Shown one piece after another: positions 50,435 through 58,065 of a stretch of DNA of 64,000 bases. The stretch's first letter is position 1. Each line of letters opens with the position of its first letter. A program made the translations under genes and the position numbers. The notes below the pieces were generated by a model that was not told the DNA's origin, did no database searches, and saw only the letters and a list, made by a program, of their open reading frames with translations. Source of the stretch: Nocardioides antri (lineage in GTDB: Bacteria > Actinomycetota > Actinomycetes > Propionibacteriales > Nocardioidaceae); NCBI RefSeq assembly GCF_008373765.1, contig NZ_VUJW01000002.1, forward strand, positions 124,001 through 188,000. Reading direction: 5' to 3'.

Positions 50435-52101
50435 CGCGAGCCCATTCAGCCGCCACCAAGGCTGCCAAGGCTGAGAAGAACATGGCCACGAACCACGCTG
50501 CCGGCGTCGCGTTCGTCGGCACCGGTCCCGGTGACCCCGAGCTGCTGACCGTGCGCGCCCTGCGGCTCATCGAGGGCGCGGACGTGCTGATCACCGAGGC
50601 GCCCGAGCACCTCGACCTGATCGCCCGGCTGCGGGGCACGTCCCCCGACAGCGCGGACAGCACCGACGGACCCGAGGTCGTCGACGGCGGGTTCGGCGAG
50701 GACGGCCAGCCGCTGACCCACGCCGCCCGGGCCAAGGTGGTCGTCAAGCAGGCCAAGCGCGGGCTGCGCGTCGTACGCCTGCTCAGCGGCGACCCGTTCC
50801 TCTACGCCTCCGGCCCGGAGGAGGCCCAGGCCGTCGCCAAGGCCGGCCTCGCGTTCGAGGTCGTGCCCGGTGTGTCGTCGGTCGCCGCGGTCCCGGCCTA
50901 CGCCGGCATCCCGCTCACCACGAAGGACCACCGCGAGGTCGCGGTCGTGACGTGTGGCGACCGGGTCGACTGGAGCCGCTACTGCGACACCCCGACCCTG
51001 GTCCTGCTCTCGGCCGTCGGCCAGATCGGCGACATCGCCAAGGACCTGATCGCCGCCGGCCGGTCGCCCGAGACCCCGGTCGCCATGACCCGGGTCGGCA
51101 CGACCACCGAGCAGCAGACGGTCACGTCCACGCTCGAGCGGATCGCCGCCGACGCACGTGCCGCTCGGATCGCCCCGCCGGCGATCACCGTGGTCGGCTC
51201 GGTCGTCGACCTGCGCGCGGCGCTGTCGTGGTTCGAGACCAAGCCGCTCTTCGGCTGGCGCGTGCTCGTGCCGCGCACCAAGGAGCAGAGCGCGACGCTG
51301 TCCGACCGCCTGCGCCACTACGGCGGCGTCCCGGAGGAGGTCCCGACCATCTCCGTGGAGCCGCCCCGCAACCCGCAGCAGATGGACAAGGCCGTCCGCG
51401 GCCTGGTCGAGGGTCGCTACGAGTGGATCGCGTTCACCTCGGTCAACGCGGTCAAGGCGGTCCGCGAGAAGTTCGAGGAGTACGGCCTCGACGCCCGTGC
51501 CTTCAGCGGCCTCAAGATCGCCGCGGTCGGTGACAAGACCGCCCAGGCGATCGCTGCCTGGGGCCTGCGCGCCGACCTGGTGCCGTCGGGCGAGCAGTCG
51601 GCCGCCGGCCTGCTCGAGGACTGGCCGGAGTACGACGAGCAGCTCGACCCCATCAACCGCGTCTTCCTGCCGCGTGCCGACATCGCCACCGAGAACCTCG
51701 TCGCCGGCCTGATCGACCTCGGCTGGGAGTGCGACGACGTGACGGCCTACCGCACGGTGCGTGCGGCGCCGCCGCCGGCGCCGACCCGCGACGCGATCAA
51801 GACCGGCAAGTTCGACGCCGTCGTCTTCACGTCGTCCTCGACCGTGCGCAACCTGGTCGGCATCGCCGGCAAGCCGCACCCGTCGACGGTGATCGCGGTC
51901 ATCGGGCCCGCCACGGCGAAGACCGCCGAGGAGCACGGCCTGCGGGTCGACGTCATGGCGCCCAAGCCCGACGTCGACGTGCTGGTCGAGGCCCTCGCCG
52001 ACTTCGGAGCCGCCCGCCGCCAGGCGATGGTGGAGGCCGGCGAGCCGGTGACGAAGCCGAGCGACCGGAAGGCGTCGGGTCGGCGGCGGAAGGCCGAGTG
52101 A
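50431..52101 (+). CDS. hemD: Uroporphyrinogen-III synthase fused to a SUMT-like domain
   Basis: A 556-residue fusion. After a basic Ala/Lys leader, residues about 25-270 form a CobA/SUMT-like domain ([42 protein letters not shown]). The canonical GGDPF glycine loop reads SGDPFLYAS and the usual VVYDRLV motif is absent, so methyltransferase activity is doubtful. Residues about 275-540 are the HemD domain ([51 protein letters not shown]), which closes and inverts ring D. The fusion is usual in actinobacteria. It is followed by a 32-bp palindrome and hemB. Confidence 0.92.
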   Translation: MTRAHSAATKAAKAEKNMATNHAAGVAFVGTGPGDPELLTVRALRLIEGADVLITEAPEHLDLIARLRGTSPDSADSTDGPEVVDGGFGEDGQPLTHAARAKVVVKQAKRGLRVVRLLSGDPFLYASGPEEAQAVAKAGLAFEVVPGVSSVAAVPAYAGIPLTTKDHREVAVVTCGDRVDWSRYCDTPTLVLLSAVGQIGDIAKDLIAAGRSPETPVAMTRVGTTTEQQTVTSTLERIAADARAARIAPPAITVVGSVVDLRAALSWFETKPLFGWRVLVPRTKEQSATLSDRLRHYGGVPEEVPTISVEPPRNPQQMDKAVRGLVEGRYEWIAFTSVNAVKAVREKFEEYGLDARAFSGLKIAAVGDKTAQAIAAWGLRADLVPSGEQSAAGLLEDWPEYDEQLDPINRVFLPRADIATENLVAGLIDLGWECDDVTAYRTVRAAPPPAPTRDAIKTGKFDAVVFTSSSTVRNLVGIAGKPHPSTVIAVIGPATAKTAEEHGLRVDVMAPKPDVDVLVEALADFGAARRQAMVEAGEPVTKPSDRKASGRRRKAE

Positions 52102-52107
52102 CGGGGA

Positions 52108-52139
52108 GACAGTTTCACCGGCCGGCCGGTGAAACTGTC
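52108..52139. repeat. Perfect 32-bp palindrome between hemD and hemB
   Basis: GACAGTTTCACCGGCC (52108-52123) is followed without a loop by its reverse complement (52124-52139). It starts 6 bp after the hemD stop and overlaps the expected -35 region of hemB. It could be a hairpin terminator, operator or repeat element. Confidence 0.75.
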
Positions 52140-52150
52140 GTCCGCCGCGG

Positions 52151-52156
52151 GATGAT
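52151..52156 (+). promoter_or_regulatory. -10 box of hemB
   Basis: GATGAT (one mismatch from TATGAT) lies 6 nt before ATG 52163, so hemB may have its own leaderless transcript. Confidence 0.4.
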
Positions 52157-52162
52157 GGCCCC

Positions 52163-53155
52163 ATGACCGAGCTCGACCCCCCCGTCATCCGCCCGCGCCG
52201 CCTACGGACCACCCCTGCGATGCGGGAGATGGTGGCGGAGGCGACGCTGCGGCCGTCGCAGCTGGTGCTGCCGCTGTTCGTCCGCGAGGGCATCACCGAG
52301 ACCCGGCCGATCTCGTCCATGCCGGGTGTCGTGCAGCACACGCGCGACACCCTCCGCAAGGCGGTGGTCGAGGCGGCAGAGGCCGGGATCCGCGGGGTGA
52401 TGCTCTTCGGCATCCCCGAGTCGAAGGACCCGGCGGGCTCCGGGGCCATCGACCCCGACGGGATCCTCAACGTCGCGATCCGGGACGTGGCGGACGAGGT
52501 CGGCGACGCGGTCGTGGTGATGGGTGACCTTTGCCTCGACGAGTTCACCGACCACGGGCACTGCGGCGTGCTCACGCCCGACGGCAGGGTCGACAACGAC
52601 GCCACGCTCGCGGCGTACGCCGAGATGGCCGTCGCCCAGGCCGCGGCCGGGGTCGACATGGTCGGCCCCAGCGGCATGATGGACGGCCAGGTCGCCGTGA
52701 TCCGCGCGGCGCTCGACGCGGCCGGGCACACCGACACCGGGATCCTCGCCTACGGCGCCAAGTACGCCTCCGCCTTCTTCGGACCGTTCCGGGAGGCGGT
52801 GGACTCGTCGCTCCAGGGTGACCGTCGGACCTACCAGCAGGACCCGCGCAACGGGCTCGAGGGCGTCCGGGAGGCGGTCCTCGACGTCGAGCAGGGCGCG
52901 GACATCGTGATGGTCAAGCCGGCGCTGGCGTACCTCGACGTCATCCGGCAGGTCCGGGACGCCCCCGAGCTGCGCGGCGTGCCGGTCGCGGCCTACAACG
53001 TCAGCGGCGAGTTCGCCATGGTCGAGGCCGCCGCCGCCCGCGGCTGGATCGACCGGGAGCCGGCGATCCTCGAGACGCTCACGTCGATCCGACGGGCGGG
53101 CGCCGACCTGATCCTCACCTACTGGGCCGTCGAGGTCGCAGCGCTCCTGCCCTGA
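52163..53155 (+). CDS. hemB: Delta-aminolevulinic acid dehydratase (porphobilinogen synthase)
   Basis: A 330-residue enzyme condensing two 5-aminolevulinates. [17 protein letters not shown], the active-site lysines in [15 protein letters not shown] and [13 protein letters not shown] (Schiff base), and the metal region [16 protein letters not shown] are all present; that region keeps two Cys, with Asp where the full Zn triad has a further Cys. Fold is a TIM barrel, octameric. It is separated from hemD by a perfect palindrome and ends at a strong terminator. Confidence 0.96.
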   Translation: MTELDPPVIRPRRLRTTPAMREMVAEATLRPSQLVLPLFVREGITETRPISSMPGVVQHTRDTLRKAVVEAAEAGIRGVMLFGIPESKDPAGSGAIDPDGILNVAIRDVADEVGDAVVVMGDLCLDEFTDHGHCGVLTPDGRVDNDATLAAYAEMAVAQAAAGVDMVGPSGMMDGQVAVIRAALDAAGHTDTGILAYGAKYASAFFGPFREAVDSSLQGDRRTYQQDPRNGLEGVREAVLDVEQGADIVMVKPALAYLDVIRQVRDAPELRGVPVAAYNVSGEFAMVEAAAARGWIDREPAILETLTSIRRAGADLILTYWAVEVAALLP

Positions 53156-53181
53156 GCCGGGCGTCTGCCAGCGACGCAAAT

Positions 53182-53218
53182 GCGAAGGACCCCGGATCCT
53201 GGATCCGGGGTCCTTCGC
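53182..53218. terminator. Strong bidirectional terminator after hemB
   Basis: A perfect 17-bp stem (53182-53198 / 53202-53218) with a 3-nt loop separates hemB from the converging transglycosylase gene. Confidence 0.85.
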
Positions 53219-53238
53219 GTTGCTGAGTCGTTGCTGGG

Positions 53239-54438
53239 TCAGAGGCCGTAGGAGCTCAGGCACTGCTCCAGCTTGACCGGGTCGAGGAGGAACTCCGCGT
53301 TGCACTTGAGCTTCGCCTGGATCTTGGTCAGCGGGCCGAGCAGGCCGTCGATGAGGTTCTCGAGCGGCTCGTCCACCGGGGTGTTGGTGTCGGGGACGTT
53401 GTTGCCGCCCGGGTCGAGCGGGTTGTCGTTGCCGCCGCCACCCGGCGGAGGCGGCACGGGCCCACCGCCACCCGGCGGCGGAGTCGTCGGCGGCTCCTCG
53501 TCGTCGCCGTCGTCCACCGGCACGTAGCCGTCGTCGTCGGAGACGTCGGGACCGTCGCTGGGCCGGCTGTCGTTGGCGCCGTTGTAGGTGCCCGGGTTGT
53601 AGGTCGGGGCCTCCGGCACGATGTAGCCGGCCGAGGTGGTGTTGTTGGGGATCGTGGTGAAGTCGCCGTCGAGGTAGGCGTCCATGATCGCGAGCACCAG
53701 GTCGACGTACGACTGGCTGTGGTTGTAGCGGAAGACCGCGGACCGCTGGCCGACCAGGGTCGACAGGTCGTCCTTGCCGGAGCAGAGGTAGACCGCCGTG
53801 GCCAGCGCCGCGTCGTCGATGTCCTGGGGGTTGCGCTTGTCGTCACCGTCGGCGTCGACACCCACGATCGACCAGGTCGACGGGATGAACTGCATGGGGC
53901 CGATCGCGCGGTCCCACTTGCTGTCGCCGTCGAACTGACCGGCGTCGGTGTCGCTGATCGCCCGGGTGTTGTTGCGGCCGTTGAGCGGAGCGCCGTAGAT
54001 GCCGGGCGTGGCCACACCGTCGTTGTCGAGGACGTTGCCGCCGAAGCGACCGTGGTTGGACTCCACCCGGCCGATCGCGGCGACGAGCTGCCAGGTGAGG
54101 TTGCAGCTCTTGTCGGCCTTGTTGATGACCGCCTCGGCGCGCTGGTAGGCGGCGAGGGCGGCCGAGGGGATCTGGTTGGTCGACGCGGTGGCGACGATGT
54201 TCTGGTCGTTGCCGGTCGGGCTGAGGCTGTCGGGGTCGGAGACGCTCGCCGGTGCCTCGATCGCGTCGGTCGGCACGCTGGTGCCGTCCGGAAGCGACTC
54301 GTCAGGCGACTGGCTGGCCGACACTGCGGGAGACACCCCACCGATGCCTGCCACGCTGGCGGTCCAAGCGGCCGACAGCAGTGCGAGCGGAACGATCGTG
54401 GCGGCCCGTTGAAGCCGTCCCAAACGCTTCCTCGACAT
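53239..54438 (-). CDS. Secreted lytic murein transglycosylase (SLT_2/MltB-like)
   Basis: A 399-residue secreted protein. A basic start and hydrophobic signal (RAATIVPLALLSAAWTASVAG) are followed by an acidic linker. The catalytic domain (about 105-260) is QLVAAIGRVESNHGRFGG with the active-site Glu, RAIGPMQFIPSTW and AVYLCSGKDDL. The Pro/Gly-rich tail (about 295-360) probably spans the wall, and two Cys near the C-terminus may pair. It cleaves glycan strands with anhydro-muramyl ends. ATG 54438 with GGGGAGAGAG is preferred over a start 42 nt upstream. It has a long leader and its own promoter. Confidence 0.88.
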   Translation of the reverse strand: MSRKRLGRLQRAATIVPLALLSAAWTASVAGIGGVSPAVSASQSPDESLPDGTSVPTDAIEAPASVSDPDSLSPTGNDQNIVATASTNQIPSAALAAYQRAEAVINKADKSCNLTWQLVAAIGRVESNHGRFGGNVLDNDGVATPGIYGAPLNGRNNTRAISDTDAGQFDGDSKWDRAIGPMQFIPSTWSIVGVDADGDDKRNPQDIDDAALATAVYLCSGKDDLSTLVGQRSAVFRYNHSQSYVDLVLAIMDAYLDGDFTTIPNNTTSAGYIVPEAPTYNPGTYNGANDSRPSDGPDVSDDDGYVPVDDGDDEEPPTTPPPGGGGPVPPPPGGGGNDNPLDPGGNNVPDTNTPVDEPLENLIDGLLGPLTKIQAKLKCNAEFLLDPVKLEQCLSSYGL

Positions 54439-54593
54439 ATGGACTCTCTCCCCAGGCCCTGTGGCCCCGAACTCGGTCACGTGAGTCTCTCCCCGCTACC
54501 GGACTCACTGTGTCGTCGCGCCTGCTCCCACGGGTGCGACAACAGACAGAACGAATGGTCCCACATACACGTTACGGGTGTCACACGTTCCAA
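54439..54593 (-). promoter_or_regulatory. Promoter and structured leader of the transglycosylase gene
   Basis: Minus strand: TTGGAA (54593-54588), 17 nt, GTGTAT (54570-54565), with GTGACACCCGTAACG between them (MtrA-box-like). The roughly 120-nt leader can form GTGAGTC/GACTCAC and TGTCGC/GCGACA hairpins. It does not match the ydaO c-di-AMP riboswitch consensus as far as I can see. Confidence 0.45.
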
Positions 54594-54685
54594 TTTGTGG
54601 CCCACCCGGCGTGGCACACACCACAGTACCCACGAGAGGCGTAGAACAGACTGCCCCCGAGGAGGGGATCCGTCCTTCGATCGGC

Positions 54686-54691
54686 CACAAT
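54686..54691 (+). promoter_or_regulatory. -10 box of hemL
   Basis: CACAAT lies 6 nt before GTG 54698, supporting that start and a leaderless mRNA. Confidence 0.45.
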
Positions 54692-54697
54692 GACTCG

Positions 54698-56035
54698 GTG
54701 ACTCCCGTCCCGACGTCCCGCTCCGAGGAGCTCTTCGCCCGAGCGCGCGCCGTGACCCCCGGCGGGGTGAACTCACCCGTCCGGGCGTTCAACGCCGTGG
54801 GCGGCACCCCGCGGTTCGTCGCGTCGGCGCAGGGAGCATGGCTGACCGACGTCGACGGCAACGAGTACGTCGACCTGATCTGCTCCTGGGGCCCGATGCT
54901 GCTGGGGCACGCCCATCCCGAGGTCGTCGCGGCCGTCCAGGCGGCGGCCGCCCGCGGCACGTCGTACGGCACGCCCACCGAGGGCGAGGTGGCCCTGGTC
55001 GAGGAGATCATCGGTCGCGCTCCGGTCGAGAAGGTCCGGCTCGTCTCCTCCGGGACCGAGGCGACGATGTCGGCGATCCGCCTCGCCCGCGGCTTCACCG
55101 GCCGCGACGTGGTGGTGAAGTTCGCCGGCTGCTACCACGGCCACCTCGACGCGCTGCTCGCCTCGGCGGGCTCCGGCCTGACCACGTTCTCGATCCCCGG
55201 CACCCCCGGCGTGCCGGAGTCGTCGACAGCGCTCACCCTGGTGCTGCCCTACAACGACCGGGCGGCCGTCGAGGCGGCCTTCGCCGAGCACGGCGACCGG
55301 ATCGCCTGCCTGATCACCGAGGCCGCGCCCGGCAACATGGGTGTCGTCCCGCCCGAGCCCGGCTTCAACGCGTTCCTCGCCGAGACCTGCCGCCGGCACG
55401 GTGCGCTGTTCGTCAGCGACGAGGTGATGACCGGCTTCCGGGTCTCGCGCAGCGGTCAGTGGGGCACCGACGGTGCGGTGGAGGGCTGGCGCCCCGACCT
55501 GGTGACCTTCGGCAAGGTGATGGGCGGCGGCCTGCCCGCCGCGGCGTTCGGCGGCCGGGCGGACGTGATGGCCGCGCTCGCCCCGGACGGGCCCGTCTAC
55601 CAGGCCGGCACCCTGTCCGGGAACCCGATCGCCACCGCCGCCGGCCTCGCCACGCTCCGGCTGGCGACGCCGGACGTCTACGACCACCTCTCCTCCGTCG
55701 CCGACACCCTCCGTGGAGCGGTCGCCGAGGCGTTCACCGCGGCCGGCGTGCCCCACGTCATCCAGTCGACGGGCTCGATGTTCTCGGTGTTCCTCACCGA
55801 CGGGCCGGTCTGCGACTTCGCCGGGGCGTCCCGGACCGACGTGGCGGCGTACGGTGCCTTCTTCCACGCCATGCTCGACCGGGGTGTCCACCTGCCGCCC
55901 TCGGCCTACGAGGCGTGGTTCGTCTCCGCCGCCCACGACGACCGCGCCGTGCAGACCGTGCTCGACGCCCTGCCCGCTGCCGCCGCGGCCGCTGCCGAGG
56001 TCTCGACCAGCTCGACCACCGGAGGTTCCCCATGA
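54698..56035 (+). CDS. hemL: Glutamate-1-semialdehyde 2,1-aminomutase
   Basis: A 445-residue PLP enzyme converting GSA to 5-aminolevulinate, completing the C5 pathway begun by Hem[39 protein letters not shown] and the PLP lysine in [18 protein letters not shown] are canonical. The GTG at 54698 gives the typical N-terminus; the frame is open upstream to 54578. The last ~15 residues ([13 protein letters not shown]) are encoded by a short repeat and are probably non-essential. The phosphatase gene starts in the ATGA overlap. Confidence 0.95.
   Translation: MTPVPTSRSEELFARARAVTPGGVNSPVRAFNAVGGTPRFVASAQGAWLTDVDGNEYVDLICSWGPMLLGHAHPEVVAAVQAAAARGTSYGTPTEGEVALVEEIIGRAPVEKVRLVSSGTEATMSAIRLARGFTGRDVVVKFAGCYHGHLDALLASAGSGLTTFSIPGTPGVPESSTALTLVLPYNDRAAVEAAFAEHGDRIACLITEAAPGNMGVVPPEPGFNAFLAETCRRHGALFVSDEVMTGFRVSRSGQWGTDGAVEGWRPDLVTFGKVMGGGLPAAAFGGRADVMAALAPDGPVYQAGTLSGNPIATAAGLATLRLATPDVYDHLSSVADTLRGAVAEAFTAAGVPHVIQSTGSMFSVFLTDGPVCDFAGASRTDVAAYGAFFHAMLDRGVHLPPSAYEAWFVSAAHDDRAVQTVLDALPAAAAAAAEVSTSSTTGGSP
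55999..56022 (+). repeat. TCGACC repeat element in the hemL tail
   Basis: The run starts GGTCTCGACCAGCTCGACC, a TCGACC-x3 tandem related to the arrays in resB (58629) and ccsB (60365). It is translated as STSSTT at the C-terminus of HemL. Confidence 0.55.
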
Positions 56036-56739
56036 CGCCCGACACCATCGTCCATCTGGTCCGCCACGGGGAGGTCCACAACCCCGAGGGCGTGCTCTAC
56101 GGGCGCCGCGACGGCTTCCACCTCTCCGACCTCGGCCGCGAGATGGCCGAGCGGGCCGCTGCCTACCTCGCCTCCCGCGACGTCACCGTGCTCCGCTCCT
56201 CGCCGCTGGAGCGTGCGCGGGAGACCGCGGCGCCGCTGGCCGACAAGCTCGGGCTCGAGATCGAGATCGACAACCGGGTCATCGAGTCCACCAACCGGTT
56301 CGAGGGCCTGACCTTCGGCCGCGGCACCAACGCGCTCCGGAACCCGCTGCTCTGGCGGCACCTCTACAACCCGTTCCGGCCCTCGTGGGGCGAGCCCTAC
56401 AAGGAGATCGTCACCCGGATGATGGCGGCGGTCCACGACGTACGCCTCGAGGCCGCCGGCCACGAGGGCGTCATCGTCTCCCACCAGCTGCCGATCTGGA
56501 CCACCCGGCTGCACGCGGAGAAGCGGTCCTTCCTCCACGACCCGCGCCGGCGGCAGTGCACGCTCTGCTCGGTGACGTCGCTCCACTTCGTCGACGACCG
56601 ACTCACGCAGGTCAGCTACCACGAGCCCGCGATCGAGCTGATCCCGAAGAGCGACCGCAGCGCGCCGTTCTCGGCCGGTGACGCGCCCGTCGAGAAGCGG
56701 CCCGAGGGCTCCCTGCCTCCCGAGGAGCCGGAGTCCTGA
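56032..56739 (+). CDS. Histidine phosphatase family protein
   Basis: A 235-residue phosphoglycerate-mutase-fold protein. [17 protein letters not shown] carries the catalytic His; [12 protein letters not shown] and [14 protein letters not shown] carry the other Arg/His residues. The C-terminal tail is Pro/Glu-rich. It is fixed between hemL and the cytochrome c genes in mycobacteria too (Rv0525), which suggests a functional link of unknown nature. Its stop is overlapped by the proposed CTG of the TlpA gene. Confidence 0.88.
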   Translation: MTPDTIVHLVRHGEVHNPEGVLYGRRDGFHLSDLGREMAERAAAYLASRDVTVLRSSPLERARETAAPLADKLGLEIEIDNRVIESTNRFEGLTFGRGTNALRNPLLWRHLYNPFRPSWGEPYKEIVTRMMAAVHDVRLEAAGHEGVIVSHQLPIWTTRLHAEKRSFLHDPRRRQCTLCSVTSLHFVDDRLTQVSYHEPAIELIPKSDRSAPFSAGDAPVEKRPEGSLPPEEPES

Positions 56740-57311
56740 GCATCGTCCGCCTCGCCGCGCCCGCCCTCGCGGGCGTCCTCCTCCTCACCGGCTGCTCCGA
56801 CTTCGCGGGCACCGGCGACCTCGACTACGTGCCCGGCCAGGGCAACGTCACCGAGGTCGCGCCGGAGGACCGCGACGACCCGGTCGGGGTGAGCGGCGAG
56901 ACGGTCCAGGGCGACCCGCTCGACCTGGCCGACCTGCGCGGCCAGGTCGTGGTCGTCAACGTCTGGTGGTCGCTGTGCGGTCCGTGCCGCACCGAGATGC
57001 CGATGCTCGTCGAGGCGGAGGCCGACCTGCCGGCCGACGAGACGGCGTTCGTCGGCATCAACATCCGCGACGCGGCGCCGGAGAACGCGGCCGCCTTCGA
57101 GCGCGACCTCGACGTGACCTACCCCTCGATCTACGACCCGGGCAGCGAGACCCTCGACGAGTTCGGCCGCTACCGGCCCTCCTCGATGCCGGCCACGGCG
57201 ATCCTGGACCGGGAGGGACGGGTCGCCGCGCTGATCAGCGGGGAGGTCCCGTCCAAGACCACCCTCGTCACGATCGTCGAGGACCTCCTCGAGGAGGACG
57301 CCGATGGGTGA
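56736..57311 (+). CDS. TlpA/ResA-like thiol-disulfide lipoprotein, CTG start
   Basis: A 191-residue thioredoxin-fold lipoprotein that reduces apocytochrome c outside the membrane. From CTG 56736 the protein reads [19 protein letters not shown]: a complete lipoprotein signal with lipobox LLTGC. No ATG, GTG or TTG exists in this frame before GTG 56829, which would remove the whole signal. CTG overlaps the previous TGA (CTGA) and has GAGGAG 8 nt upstream. The active site is WWSLCGPCRTEMPM. It overlaps ccdA by 8 nt and would receive electrons from CcdA. Equivalent to Rv0526. Confidence 0.85.
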   Translation: MSIVRLAAPALAGVLLLTGCSDFAGTGDLDYVPGQGNVTEVAPEDRDDPVGVSGETVQGDPLDLADLRGQVVVVNVWWSLCGPCRTEMPMLVEAEADLPADETAFVGINIRDAAPENAAAFERDLDVTYPSIYDPGSETLDEFGRYRPSSMPATAILDREGRVAALISGEVPSKTTLVTIVEDLLEEDADG

Positions 57312-58065
57312 GTGGTTCGAGAGCCAGGCGGCCGCCGGGTCGCTCGCGCTCGCCGTACCCGTCGCCGTGATCGCCGGCCTGGTGTCCTTCTTCTCGCCCT
57401 GCGTGATCCCGCTGCTGCCCGGCTACCTGTCCTACGCGACCGGGTTGTCCGGCGCCGACCTCGCCGCGGGTGAGGCCGCCCGGCACCGCGGGCGGATGCT
57501 GGCCGGCTCGGTGCTGTTCGTCCTCGGCTTCGCGGTCGTCTTCGTGCTCCTCGGCGCCGCGTTCGGCAGCGTCGGCTCCTGGCTCCGCGGCTGGCAGGAC
57601 GAGATCACCCTGGTGCTCGGCATCGGCCTGATCGTGCTCGGCCTGGTCTTCTCCGGGCTGCTGCCGTGGCTCCAGCGCGACTGGCGCGTCCACAAGATCC
57701 CGGCGGTCGGGCTGGGCGCCGCACCGCTCATCGGCGCGCTCTTCGCGATCGGGTGGACGCCGTGCATCGGCCCGACGTACGGCGTGATCGTCAACCTGAC
57801 CTACACCGACGCCACGGCGCTCCGGGGGGCGCTCCTCTCGCTCTGCTACGCGCTCGGGCTCGGTCTCCCGTTCGTCGTCGCGGCCGTCGCCTACCGGCGG
57901 ACCCTCGGCGCGGTCGCGTGGGTGCGCCGGCACCAGGTCTGGGTGATGCGGCTCGGCGGGCTGATGCTGGTCGTGATCGGTTTGCTCCTCGTCACCGGCT
58001 GGTGGGACCAGGCGGTCCAGTGGGTCCAGCTGAGGTTCGTCGGCGGCTTCGAGGTCGCCATATGA
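57304..58065 (+). CDS. ccdA: Cytochrome c biogenesis protein CcdA
   Basis: A 253-residue polytopic protein with six helices that carries reducing equivalents from cytoplasmic thioredoxin to the TlpA-like lipoprotein. Its two redox Cys lie in FFSPCVIPLLPGYLSY and IGWTPCIGPTYG, as in the DsbD membrane domain. It overlaps tlpA and resB (ATGA at 58062) and so belongs to the hemL-ccs operon (Rv0527 position). Confidence 0.93.
   Translation: MGEWFESQAAAGSLALAVPVAVIAGLVSFFSPCVIPLLPGYLSYATGLSGADLAAGEAARHRGRMLAGSVLFVLGFAVVFVLLGAAFGSVGSWLRGWQDEITLVLGIGLIVLGLVFSGLLPWLQRDWRVHKIPAVGLGAAPLIGALFAIGWTPCIGPTYGVIVNLTYTDATALRGALLSLCYALGLGLPFVVAAVAYRRTLGAVAWVRRHQVWVMRLGGLMLVVIGLLLVTGWWDQAVQWVQLRFVGGFEVAI

Noticed and set aside
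54439-54600. ydaO/c-di-AMP riboswitch before the lytic transglycosylase gene
   Set aside because: The conserved riboswitch core sequences were not found; only generic hairpins and a promoter are visible.
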